From NCBI GenBank assembly GCA_964496365.1, contig CAZBZK010000036.1:1-15509 (forward strand): a DNA stretch of 15,509 nt, read 5' to 3'. This DNA comes from AB-629-J13 sp964496365. GTDB lineage: Bacteria > Fidelibacterota > Marinisomatia > Marinisomatales > AB-629-J13. Made by a program: the position numbers and the translations under genes. Shown piece after piece: positions 6,464-15,117 of this stretch; position 1 is the first letter of the stretch, and every line of letters begins with the position of its first letter. The notes under the pieces were generated by a model that was not told the origin of the DNA, did not search any database, and saw nothing but the letters and a program-made list of their open reading frames with translations.

Positions 6464-9415
6464 TTATTCAATTACAATCTCGTCTATAAAAATCCACGTA
6501 GGACCTCCTGCTCCCGGATGCCAGTCCGGACACATCCCAATATTATTTGCTTGGATTCTGAAAAATTGAATGTGTTGGTCAATTTCAGTTTTAAAATCAA
6601 GAATGGTAGGAGTGTATTCCGTCAGTGGAATATCATGAATGAATTGTTCAACTTTCTTAAAGGATTTTCCATCTGTGGAGGTGAAAAATGACACAACTTG
6701 AGGAAGCCAAATCCAACTGACAGCATTCTGTAAAAATGTAGCGGTAATGGAGTGAACCTGTCTCAATTCTCCCAAATTGATGGTTGCGTAAAAATCATTT
6801 CCATGCCATCCTTGCCATGCACCCCATGCGGTTGAAATCCCACGAATGGTATCAAATAATCCCTTATCTCCACCAGCAGTATATTGATTGCTGTATGGTT
6901 CATGATAAGTGATATTGATTTCGTAGGGAAGTTTGTAATAAGAGACTTCCTCAACATAGCTGGGTAATAATCCATCTCGAATTGCAATTGCCTTGACCAC
7001 TGTTGATTGGTGTAAATTAAGGGGAGCGTTGTATTTGTTTGATGCATGGGTTGGACGTGAACCATCAAGTGTGTAATGAATGGAAGCATTAGGCGTGATA
7101 GATTCAATAGAAATTTCCATGGAATTTAGAAAGGCTTTTTCCGGAGCATGAATAACAGGATTAATAACAGCATTCATTGGCAATCTTGACTCTGGGATTT
7201 CTCTGGGGTTTTTCCCAAAACGTTTGTTAGGGGAGTCTCCCATATAAAAAATCAATTCCCCTCCTTTCATGATATCATGGTGGGTTATATACAATTGTGT
7301 ATAAGGCTCTCCATTCAATGAAATTGACTGAATATATTTATTTTTTTTAGATACATTTGGAGCTTGGATCAACAATGTATTTCCATGTTCCAAATTGATG
7401 GTAACTGATGCAAAAAGTGGGGTTCCAAAAACATAATAATCTTTTCCCGGTGTAACGGGGTAAAATCCCAAAGCACTAAAATTATACCAAGATGACATTT
7501 GTCCGCAATCTTCATTTCCACATAATCCATCACGATTGGATGTGTAAAGTTCATCCATAATTTCTCTGACTCTTTCTTGTGTTTTCCAAGGTTTGCCTGC
7601 AAAGGAATAGAGATAAGCAAAATGATGACTGGGTTCATTTCCGTGAGCATACTGGCCAATAAGTCCTGTAATATCCGGTTGATGACGACCAGTGAGTGTC
7701 TGAGATACAGAAAAAAGGGAGTCCAGTTTATCAGTAAAAGATTCTGTTCCACCCATAAGATTCATTAATCCTTCTGTATCCTGAGGAGCAAAAAATGAAT
7801 ATTGCCATGAATTTGCTTCTGTAAATGTAGCATTCACCTCAAACGGGTCAAATGGTTTGTCCCAACCACCAAATTTTTTCCCTCTCATAAATCCAGATTG
7901 TGGATCAAAAACATTTTGATAATTGAGTGCTCTTCTGTAATAATGATCTGCAATTTTCTTTTTACCCAAACTGTCTGCCAAGATAGCGATACACCAATCA
8001 TCGTAAGCATATTCCAAGGTTTTCGACACCGATTCATTTTCCTCTTCCAATGCAATATATCCTTCTTTTTTATAAGAGGAGAGACCCAAATGGTTTTGTT
8101 CTGCACTTAGAATCATAGCATCCAGAGCATAGTTCACATCAAAATTTCTAAGACCTTTAACATAAGCATCTGTGATGACTGGAATAGAGTGATAACCAAT
8201 CATGGTACCCGTTTCATTGGCAGCTAATTCCCAGACAGGAAGTAGTTCCCCTTCCTTCTGTTTTGTGAGAAGTGTTCTAACAAAATCTTCCGCCAATGAT
8301 GGTTTTAAAATGGTAAATAGAGGGTGTGTTGCTCGAAATGTATCCCACAGAGAAAATACAGTGTACATACCTGATCCTTCCTCAATAGAATGAATGTTAA
8401 GGTCCGCTCCACGATACTGCCCATCCACATCATAATAAATATTGGGTGCAATAAAACTATGATATAAGGCAGTATAATAAATGGTTTTTTCAGTTTCATT
8501 TAACGATTTAATTTCTACAACAGATAATTCTTTTTCCCAAGATGCCTTCGCTTGTTTTCGGATGAGATCAAAATTCCAGTGCGATAATTCAGATGTCATA
8601 TTTTTTTCAGCACCAGATTCATTCACAGCGGAAAGTGACACTTTCACCAATAGAGGTTTTGATAATGTGTCGAAAAACAGTACTCCCTTTACATGTTCAC
8701 CATGTCCATTTTTTTTACCCTTTAAAAAATGTCCCTTTTCAGCAATTCCAAAAGACGAAAATGGCTCGGAAAATTCAGCACTAAAATATACATATTGATC
8801 TTTTGCCCATCCTGTTGAGCGACGCATTCCCGTTACTTTATTTGTGTTGACGATCTTCAGGTTTGCTTCTGTTGTACGATCTCCAAGTCCGTGAACAAGG
8901 TCAATGATGATGTGAGGAGATGATCCCACAGGGAATGTGTAACGATGAAATCCTACTCGTGGAGTAACCGTCAGTTCTGCCCGAATATCATGATCATCCA
9001 AAGTAACAGCATAATATCCCGGTTCAGCAAGTTCTGTTTCATGGCGAAATCGGGACCGATATCCAGAATCGGGGTTATCATCACGTCCGGGGTCAAGTTG
9101 AATATTACCTGTGGCTGGAACCATGAGAATATCTCCATAATCAATAGCACCCGTTCCAGATAAATGTGTATGACTGAATCCTAAAATGGTAGAATTAGAC
9201 GCATGATATCCCGAGCAATTTTCCCATCCATCATCTTTTGTGTCGGGAGAAAGTTGAACCATCCCGAATGGTGTTGTGGCACCGGGGAATGTATGACCTG
9301 TTCCATCCGTTCCAATAAACGGATCAACATAATTTGTAACCGGTGTCTTGGAAGAACATGAATACAAAACCATAAAAGAAAGAAAGATTATTTTTGTATA
9401 GATGTTATAAATCAT
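6464..9415 (-). CDS. GH92 alpha-mannosidase, lipoprotein with C-terminal accessory domains
   Basis: A 983-residue glycoside hydrolase that should release mannose from alpha-mannosides (often alpha-1,2, as in high-mannose N-glycans or fungal mannan). GH92 enzymes are Ca2+-dependent and inverting. Seen: signal peptide with lipobox LYSC (Cys20), so it is membrane-anchored; the GH92 opening NYVDPFIGTDGTGHTFPG (28-45); SLWDTFRATHPL (355-366); FTEANSWQY (531-539, Glu533), HGNEPSHH (591-598) and GNEDCGQMSSWY (633-644), which carry the conserved acidic residues; I cannot assign acid and base with certainty. After about residue 750 comes a chitobiase/hexosaminidase C-terminal-like segment (IHYTLDGSRPTH), then a discoidin-like beta-sandwich (about 830-983), probably carbohydrate-binding. 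Its ATG lies inside the last codons of the beta-mannosidase gene (11-nt overlap), so the two are coupled. Linkage specificity is unknown. Confidence 0.95.
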   Translation of the reverse strand: MIYNIYTKIIFLSFMVLYSCSSKTPVTNYVDPFIGTDGTGHTFPGATTPFGMVQLSPDTKDDGWENCSGYHASNSTILGFSHTHLSGTGAIDYGDILMVPATGNIQLDPGRDDNPDSGYRSRFRHETELAEPGYYAVTLDDHDIRAELTVTPRVGFHRYTFPVGSSPHIIIDLVHGLGDRTTEANLKIVNTNKVTGMRRSTGWAKDQYVYFSAEFSEPFSSFGIAEKGHFLKGKKNGHGEHVKGVLFFDTLSKPLLVKVSLSAVNESGAEKNMTSELSHWNFDLIRKQAKASWEKELSVVEIKSLNETEKTIYYTALYHSFIAPNIYYDVDGQYRGADLNIHSIEEGSGMYTVFSLWDTFRATHPLFTILKPSLAEDFVRTLLTKQKEGELLPVWELAANETGTMIGYHSIPVITDAYVKGLRNFDVNYALDAMILSAEQNHLGLSSYKKEGYIALEEENESVSKTLEYAYDDWCIAILADSLGKKKIADHYYRRALNYQNVFDPQSGFMRGKKFGGWDKPFDPFEVNATFTEANSWQYSFFAPQDTEGLMNLMGGTESFTDKLDSLFSVSQTLTGRHQPDITGLIGQYAHGNEPSHHFAYLYSFAGKPWKTQERVREIMDELYTSNRDGLCGNEDCGQMSSWYNFSALGFYPVTPGKDYYVFGTPLFASVTINLEHGNTLLIQAPNVSKKNKYIQSISLNGEPYTQLYITHHDIMKGGELIFYMGDSPNKRFGKNPREIPESRLPMNAVINPVIHAPEKAFLNSMEISIESITPNASIHYTLDGSRPTHASNKYNAPLNLHQSTVVKAIAIRDGLLPSYVEEVSYYKLPYEINITYHEPYSNQYTAGGDKGLFDTIRGISTAWGAWQGWHGNDFYATINLGELRQVHSITATFLQNAVSWIWLPQVVSFFTSTDGKSFKKVEQFIHDIPLTEYTPTILDFKTEIDQHIQFFRIQANNIGMCPDWHPGAGGPTWIFIDEIVIE

Positions 9416-11794
9416 TAATGTGGTTGAGTGACATTAGTTTCAGTTTTGGTTTTGGTTTTGTAGTTTCAATCTGAAATTCAGGAACAAAAGTTACCGTTTT
9501 TTCAGTAAGGGGTAGAAGATCAAAATAATTATCAGACCATTTCCCTTGTATGCCTTCGAATGACAAAAATACATTCTTAGTCAAGGTTGAAGAAGTCAGT
9601 GAAATTATCCAATCCTGATTTTTTGATGTGATTGAGGTTGAAATTTTAGGTATGCTTAAACCAAGATTTTTAGGTTCTGTAAAATAAAATATGTTCTCGA
9701 ACACCCTTGAGTCATCTGATTTCAAATATGAATACAGAAACACATGATGATTTTCCTGTCCGCATAAAAGCTCTTCAATCGATTTATTAAAAGCTTCTGT
9801 TGAACTGTTTTGTGGGAGATTTATGCTGAATTCTGTAGAATAAATCCGAACCCCGTTTAAAGTTAAAACATCCAAAAATAAAGTCCCCGTAACATCATAC
9901 AATCTATCATTTACAATCGTGATGTTTAATTGAGAATTTTTAACATTTGGTGAAATTAAAATGGGTTCATTAGCTTTTTTCACTTCATAATGGGCAGCTT
10001 TCCAGTTACCAAAATAATCAACCGTGGACCAAGAAACAGTAGGCCATACATCATCAATTTGCCAATACAACGAGCCCATGGTATAGGGTTTATTCCTACG
10101 ATGTGCATGAATAGCAGTTTGCAAACCAAGAGCTTGGGTTAATTGGCTCAAATAGACAAATTCTTCTAAATCATTTGGTGATGGATAATAGGTTTCTATG
10201 TAAAAATGTATCATATCAAATCCATCAAAGTCTTCTTCAATCCACGGCATTTTAGACCGTTGTCGGAAATTTAATGCAGTTGTTTCCAATGTCCATTCAG
10301 AAACGGTTGAATCCATTTTTTTAATTGTAGTCATCTCCGGAAGGGATTGAAGTCCGTATTCACTGATAAACCGTCCAGTATTTTCTCTGTATCTATTGAA
10401 TGGCATTTGCCCAAACCAGACACCCCATTCGTGTTGATCACCACTAACCTTGTTTTGAAGAGTTCCAAACCCTGATGATGCCGATGAAGACCAGTAAAAT
10501 TTTCCGGGATCCAGCGAATCTACCACATTGGGAAGCAGCTCATGGAAGATATGATCGTATGTGTTCCAAACTTCGAGGGAATCATTTCCGTGAAGAGAAT
10601 AAGTGTTTTGCCAATTCCATTCTTTCCAGCCTGTGAGACTTTCGTTATTTCCACACCACAACGCAACGGAGGGATGATTTCTCAATCGTTTTACATTTGA
10701 TTCTGCTTCCCGTTTGATATTTTGGATGTGTTGGTTTCCACCGGGAACCATGCAACAAGCAAACATAAAATCCTGCCAAATCAGAATTCCATTCATATCA
10801 CATAATTCGTAAAACTCATCGTTTTCATATACGGCACCACCCCATACACGAAGCATATTCATATTTGCTTCCACTGCATTTTGAATCACTTCTTTGTATC
10901 GTTTTGATGCTCGAACATTGAAAAAGTCAGGAGGAATATAATTTGACCCTTTCATGAATATAGGGACGTCATTTACCTGAATGTAAAAGCTGGATCCAAG
11001 GGAATCCGGATTTTGAATTACGTCAATTTTTCTCACGCCGATTCGCTCCCGTTTTTTATGGAGAATGGTATGAGATTCTGTCAAAACAATTTCAGCCTCG
11101 TACCTATGTTGCTTTCCATATCCATTCGGCCACCATAAATTCGGGTTTTCAATTGTTTTTTTCAGGTTAAAATTATTCAAACCACGATTCAATTGAATTT
11201 TATGGCTTGTGGTTTTATGGTCCAAGCGAATAGTTAATTCCACGTCCATTTCTTCAATGGATTCAACAGAAAATTCAACAGTGTAGTCAGCAACTGGTTC
11301 TGAAAGTGAATCCAAATGAAAAAACACATCCCTGATTCTTGCCCCATTCCATGGAATTAAAGTTACAGGCCGCCAAATTCCTGATGTTACCAACCGAGGT
11401 GACCAATCCCACCCATAATGATATTGAGATTTTCTNNNNNNNNNNNNNNNNNNNNNNNNNNNNNNNNNNNNNNNNNNNNNNNNNNNNNNNNNNNNNNNNN
11501 NNNNNNNNNNNNNNNNNNNNNNNNNNNNNNNNNNNGATACTCCCAATGTTCGTTTTCAATCCATTGGATATCCAATTCGTTGGTTCCCATAAATGGGTCA
11601 GGTATCATTCCGTTGTTCAATAAATCAGTATGAATATGTCCTGGGACTTCTGCAGGGTGCCATTTTTTAGTTCCAACTTTGCGAAATTTCCAATTTTCCG
11701 GGGTAATGTTTGTTGATTCAGATTTATCATTTACACATCCAGCAAACATTAGAATAATGCTCATAATGGAAAATGTAGAATAGACAATTTTCAT
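9405..11794 (-). CDS. GH2 beta-mannosidase, lipoprotein; interrupted by an assembly gap
   Basis: A retaining glycosidase that removes beta-linked mannose, such as the Man-beta-1,4-GlcNAc of N-glycan cores. Seen: signal peptide and lipobox (MFAGC, Cys20); the N-terminal jelly-roll typical of beta-mannosidases (AEVPGHIHTDLLNNG, WIENEHWEY); after the gap, YHYGWDWSPRLVTSGIWRP; the acid/base Glu in WCGNNES (codon 10641..10643) and the nucleophile Glu in FISEYGLQS (codon 10359..10361). The C-terminus, with LKLMSLN, looks natural. A 100-N gap (11436..11535) removes part of the jelly-roll; the flanks are in different frames at the nominal gap length, which is expected if the true gap is not 100 nt, so I do not call a frameshift. 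The start overlaps the glycosyltransferase stop by 4 nt (ATGA). It acts with the alpha-mannosidase next to it. Confidence 0.93.
11436..11535. other. Assembly gap of 100 N inside the beta-mannosidase gene
   Basis: Exactly 100 undetermined bases, the usual placeholder for a scaffold join of unknown length. From the family layout, about 90-100 residues normally separate the WEY motif from the YGWDWG-type motif, so the real missing stretch is probably nearer 300 nt. Confidence 0.97.
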
Positions 11795-12888
11795 TTAATC
11801 TGGTTTACTATCGCTTCCATCTCAGCATCATAAATCGGAGCCATATGACTCCAATCAAAATTAAAAGCAGTATTTTGAAGATTTGATTTTCTAATAGAAT
11901 CTATATTTTTTAATGCGAAAATGGTTTTTTCATATAATTCAAACTCATCGTTATAAAATGTCTCCGTGGGGAATAACTCGGGATAAGTGAGACGATGAGG
12001 TAATATTGGATGGCATCCACAATACACCGCCTCCATGATACTCGCTCCAAAAAAATCTTGAATGTTTGTTACAGGTAAAATATCTGATTTCCATAACCAA
12101 GTTGCGTATGCTTCGAACGATTCTACAAAACCAGCATGTAAAATATTGTTTTCCAATTTTTTAATGTGTTTCTGAAATGTTTCCGGAAATTCAGAAAAAT
12201 TTTCTCCTAAAATAACTAACTTAAACTTAACTCTGTTTTCTGCTATTTTATTGAGGAGATTAAAAAATGTAACTGGATTTTTGTCATATTCCCAACGGTG
12301 ATTCCATAAAATAATGGGCGTTCCTTTTGGTTCTGTTTGATAGTCATCAAATCGTTTTAAATCCATTCCAAGATACAAAACGGAACTTTTTAATTTAATT
12401 TTTTCGATGGAATCCAATTCATTGTAATCTGGGAAATGTTTCAATAATCTAGGCAATTCAGTGAAAAAAGAAGTTCGGTGAAATTCAGAATTAAAAAAGA
12501 TGTGATCTGCGGTTAAAGCAGAAGTATAATTTATGAATCCATAATGTTTATCCCGTTTTACTTTTACATCTCTATCTTCAGGAGACCATGGATAGGACAT
12601 TTGGTTTTCATGAAAATAAATGGCTGTTGGAGTGTGATAAGTCCGTTTTCGAGTCAAAGATAAAAAAGTTGCCAAATCCAACATATCAGAAGCTAGGATG
12701 AGTTGGAACGAATCTTCTAATGTTTCAAACGCATTTGCTAATGAAACTGCACCACCATGCATTCGCCATTTCCAAAATCTACCGGGAAGAGATAAGATGG
12801 TTATGTCATGGTTGCTGTGTTTTTTATACCCTTCCGCCCACGAACGATGGGAACCAGTGAAATAGGGTTCGAGGAGAAGAATGTTCAT
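11791..12888 (-). CDS. GT4-type glycosyltransferase of the GTDC1 / tRNA-queuosine mannosyltransferase (QTMAN) family
   Basis: A 365-residue cytoplasmic glycosyltransferase (no signal peptide or membrane helix). The N-terminal domain matches the QTMAN/DUF3524 family: NILLLEPYFTGSHRSWAEGY (2-21), LPGRFWKWRMHGGA (34-47), YFHENQMSYPW (91-101) and FFNSEFH. The C-terminal GT-B domain has FFGASIMEAVYCGCHPIL (279-296) followed by LTYPELFP, nearly as in human GTDC1; Glu286 is in the usual nucleotide-sugar site. The characterised human member transfers mannose from GDP-mannose to queuosine in tRNA-Asp. Whether bacterial relatives do this is not something I can confirm; another mannosyl acceptor is possible. 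It opens the mannosidase unit and overlaps the beta-mannosidase start by 4 nt. The start ATG has only a weak ribosome-binding site. Confidence 0.88.
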   Translation of the reverse strand: MNILLLEPYFTGSHRSWAEGYKKHSNHDITILSLPGRFWKWRMHGGAVSLANAFETLEDSFQLILASDMLDLATFLSLTRKRTYHTPTAIYFHENQMSYPWSPEDRDVKVKRDKHYGFINYTSALTADHIFFNSEFHRTSFFTELPRLLKHFPDYNELDSIEKIKLKSSVLYLGMDLKRFDDYQTEPKGTPIILWNHRWEYDKNPVTFFNLLNKIAENRVKFKLVILGENFSEFPETFQKHIKKLENNILHAGFVESFEAYATWLWKSDILPVTNIQDFFGASIMEAVYCGCHPILPHRLTYPELFPTETFYNDEFELYEKTIFALKNIDSIRKSNLQNTAFNFDWSHMAPIYDAEMEAIVNQIK

Positions 12889-12959
12889 CTCTGAGAATCA
12901 AATCAAACTGGATGGATTTGAATTAGGCTTCCCCTCCATCATCATAAACAGCCGTAGGA

Positions 12960-12986
12960 CCAATTTCAGTTTATGTATGAAATTGG
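12960..12986. repeat. Hairpin-forming inverted repeat in the 142-nt gap before the glycosyltransferase
   Basis: CCAATTTCA and TGAAATTGG form a perfect 9-bp stem with a 9-nt loop. It lies after the secreted-protein gene and 72 nt before the glycosyltransferase start. No T run follows on the minus strand, so it is not a standard intrinsic terminator; it could be an operator or an mRNA processing element. Confidence 0.4.
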
Positions 12987-13030
12987 AGGTCGTTTATTCT
13001 TTGTCTTGTTCCACCACATCAAAATTGATT

Positions 13031-14104
13031 TTAATTAAAATTGATATAAATGACACCTAATTGGTTTGATCGAACCCAGTAGCTTTCCCCAGGGACCAAT
13101 TGGAACGCTTCTTCATAACCCATATTAAATCCATAAAATGTGCCCGGAACCAAAATATTTATAGGGTCAAAAATGTCATTAACATCCGTAATTTGATTTA
13201 TCCCAGATATAAGATTCCATCCCTCATTCAGTAGAATATCTAATTGTGGAAACTGATTGCCTATAACGATTGTTGTTTCATCTTCCCAAAACCGAAGCCA
13301 GTATCCCTTCCCAGGATTTAAATTTTCTTCTGAAATATAACCTCCATCAAATGAGAACAAGGTTCCTTCCACTGCATTTGGAAATAGATATTGATAGGAT
13401 GAATTGGGAACACCTACTGGAAGTCCAACGAGATTCCACCCTTGTTCTAAAGCAAAAAATACAGAATCTGGAGTGAAATTATTACATTCCTCGTTACACA
13501 CCTCCATAGAATTAAAAAAAGCAGACGAATAATTAACACCATTTTCTCCAATATAGCTGCACCCTGAAATGGACTCGCAATGATCGGTTATCCAACCAAT
13601 CCCTAAATACATATCACAATCCCCAAAGTCAATTCCAGCCAAATCAATACAACCTGTTTGGACACTACAATCCAGTAATTCTCCATCCAAATAAAAATCC
13701 GCCCAACATCCCTGACAGTAATTGGAAATACATTCAGCTTCTGGATACTCTGGACAGGTTTCGACTCCACATGGATCTACAAAACATGTATTTGGGAATT
13801 CACAATCATCAGATAATTCAATCGAGGTTACGTCAATCCCTCCACATTCAACGCACCAAATTTCTTCTCCTTCAATTTCCACAAACCGATTCGTATAGAG
13901 GTCTAGCATACTGATGTCGTCCAAATGAGTGATCCACGTGAGGAATTCGCCATATTCATCTTCAAGAAAATAAATGGAACAATCATCCATACACCATGAT
14001 GCCTCCGTATAGCGTAAATATCCTGAAACAGAAAAAATTGGCGTGATAAACACCAAGTATAAAAATAAAAATGAACCCGATTTTATCCCGGTAAAATGTC
14101 TCAT
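13031..14104 (-). CDS. Secreted Cys-rich protein with two C-terminal GW repeats
   Basis: A 357-residue exported protein of unknown function. An N-terminal signal peptide (hydrophobic 11-27, probably cleaved near VSG) is followed by 18 cysteines, all between residues 38 and 207, pointing to a disulfide-bonded extracellular region. Segments: YTEASWCMDDC and IWCVECGGI (31-90); a compact module with CPEYPEAECISNYCQGCWAD (117-136); then GIDFGDCDMYLGIG (157-170) and SGCSYIGENGVNYSSAFF (180-197), whose Cys/aromatic spacing recalls Kunitz-type modules. The C-terminal 140 residues hold two copies of one module: GWNLVGLPV ... NPGKGYW (222-269) and GWNLISGIN ... VPGESYW (295-343). I associate such proteins with Marinimicrobia-like bacteria. 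No Shine-Dalgarno sequence is evident before the ATG, which lies 10 nt after the upstream stop, so cotranscription is likely. Confidence 0.85.
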   Translation of the reverse strand: MRHFTGIKSGSFLFLYLVFITPIFSVSGYLRYTEASWCMDDCSIYFLEDEYGEFLTWITHLDDISMLDLYTNRFVEIEGEEIWCVECGGIDVTSIELSDDCEFPNTCFVDPCGVETCPEYPEAECISNYCQGCWADFYLDGELLDCSVQTGCIDLAGIDFGDCDMYLGIGWITDHCESISGCSYIGENGVNYSSAFFNSMEVCNEECNNFTPDSVFFALEQGWNLVGLPVGVPNSSYQYLFPNAVEGTLFSFDGGYISEENLNPGKGYWLRFWEDETTIVIGNQFPQLDILLNEGWNLISGINQITDVNDIFDPINILVPGTFYGFNMGYEEAFQLVPGESYWVRSNQLGVIYINFN

Positions 14105-14114
14105 TTTTTGTTAG

Positions 14115-14498
14115 TTATTTTATATCCCAGAGAGACCTTATTTTGTCAATAAGAAAGACCTCTTTCGTATTAATCCCGTCAGCTTCGGCTAGTGTTTGTA
14201 GGCTATTTAAGTAGTCCGTTTTATAATTTTCCTGTAATTCTGACTTCAATTCAGCAGTGAATTTTAGGAATTCTCTTTCTCTATCTTCAAAGCTTAATGT
14301 CATATACCAATTTAAAACATCTGTCAATATATGGTACGTTTTTCGATAACGGTGTGCTTCAGGAGAAATAAAATAATCCACTTTATTTGATATAATTTCG
14401 AGCTCCCTTGCAGACAACATATCATCAGTGGATGAAGAAAAATGGATAAAAAGGAATCCTAATTTATGAGGCAGTGTTATTTCAAGTGGCTTTGACAT
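14115..14498 (-). CDS. Putative TerB-like helical protein
   Basis: A 127-residue, all-helical, soluble protein without signal peptide. Its C-terminal LAEADGINTKEVFLIDKI (103-120) has the 'ADGxxxxxExxxI' pattern of TerB/DjlA-type domains, and an N-terminal DDMLSARELEII (25-36) looks like the first half of the same repeat. TerB-fold proteins bind metals or serve as stress and scaffold modules; no specific job can be named here, and no ter operon genes are nearby. The ATG at 14496..14498 has no clear ribosome-binding site. It stands 98 nt after the FMN reductase gene and 10 nt before the secreted-protein gene. Confidence 0.6.
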   Translation of the reverse strand: MSKPLEITLPHKLGFLFIHFSSSTDDMLSARELEIISNKVDYFISPEAHRYRKTYHILTDVLNWYMTLSFEDREREFLKFTAELKSELQENYKTDYLNSLQTLAEADGINTKEVFLIDKIRSLWDIK

Positions 14499-14570
14499 TT
14501 TGAATGGTTATTGAATCATAAGTGAAATGCAATTTACAACTCCACACTTTTTTATCCAATGAGTGATAGA

Positions 14571-14594
14571 TTGAGCTTTACAAGCTTCGCTCAA
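14571..14594. repeat. Small inverted repeat after the FMN reductase gene
   Basis: TTGAGC and GCTCAA form a 6-bp stem around a 12-nt loop that itself contains AAGCTT. It begins 3 nt beyond the FMN reductase stop codon, where a terminator could sit, but no T run follows in the transcribed direction. Confidence 0.3.
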
Positions 14595-14596
14595 CC

Positions 14597-15097
14597 TTAG
14601 ATATAATTAATCAGCTGCTTAATCTTGCTTCTGGAAGATTCTACATTAAACTCTGAATGTTTATTAACCACTATGGTTCTTGGTAGAATTAAGACACCTA
14701 AATGCTCTAATTGAATACGCATTGCTCTCAGTATGTTGGTGCCCTGCCCTCCACTGTGAGTCGCTAACAATCCTACTTTTCCATCAAAAACCTCTCGCCA
14801 AGAATCAGTTGATACAGAAATCCAAGCGATTAGATTGGTTAAAACTGGAGGAATACTTCCATTATATTCCGGTGCACAGAAAATAAATGCTTTTGCATCT
14901 ATAAATTTTTGGGTTAATAGTCCAACCTCAGAAGGAATGCCATTTTTGTGTTTCAGGGATGTGTAAACCGGTAATTCATGATTTTCAAGATTTAACAGTT
15001 CAGAATTAATTCGTTCAACTTCAATCAATTGATGAATGGCTTTTGCTAATTTCAGATTGTTATTTGATGTTGCACTGATTAAAAGAATTTTTGTCAT
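14597..15097 (-). CDS. NADPH-dependent FMN reductase / quinone reductase-like flavoprotein
   Basis: A 166-residue cytoplasmic flavodoxin-like oxidoreductase of the FMN_red family, which passes electrons from NAD(P)H through bound FMN to quinones, chromate, azo compounds or free flavin. Seen: an N-terminal beta strand and phosphate-binding loop (KILLISATSNNNLKLAKAI), the flavin-binding motif APEYNGSIPPVLTNLIAW (75-92), and a third loop ATHSGGQGTNILRAM (112-126), in the family order and at about the usual length. The start ATG is 20 nt after the mature 3' end of the upstream tRNA on the same strand, so both may come from one transcript. The real substrate cannot be read from the sequence. Confidence 0.92.
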   Translation of the reverse strand: MTKILLISATSNNNLKLAKAIHQLIEVERINSELLNLENHELPVYTSLKHKNGIPSEVGLLTQKFIDAKAFIFCAPEYNGSIPPVLTNLIAWISVSTDSWREVFDGKVGLLATHSGGQGTNILRAMRIQLEHLGVLILPRTIVVNKHSEFNVESSRSKIKQLINYI

Positions 15098-15117
15098 GGA
15101 TTATTTATAAGTCATAG

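Noticed and set aside
9420..9465. Short repeat (GGTTTT units) near the end of the beta-mannosidase gene
   Set aside because: It encodes a KPKPKLKL stretch at the natural C-terminus; too short to call a functional repeat.
11387..11546. Frameshift in the beta-mannosidase gene
   Set aside because: The frame change falls exactly across the 100-N placeholder of unknown true length, so it has no meaning.
11339..11633. Plus-strand ORFs across the gap
   Set aside because: They are held open only by the N run and lie opposite a strongly supported GH2 gene.
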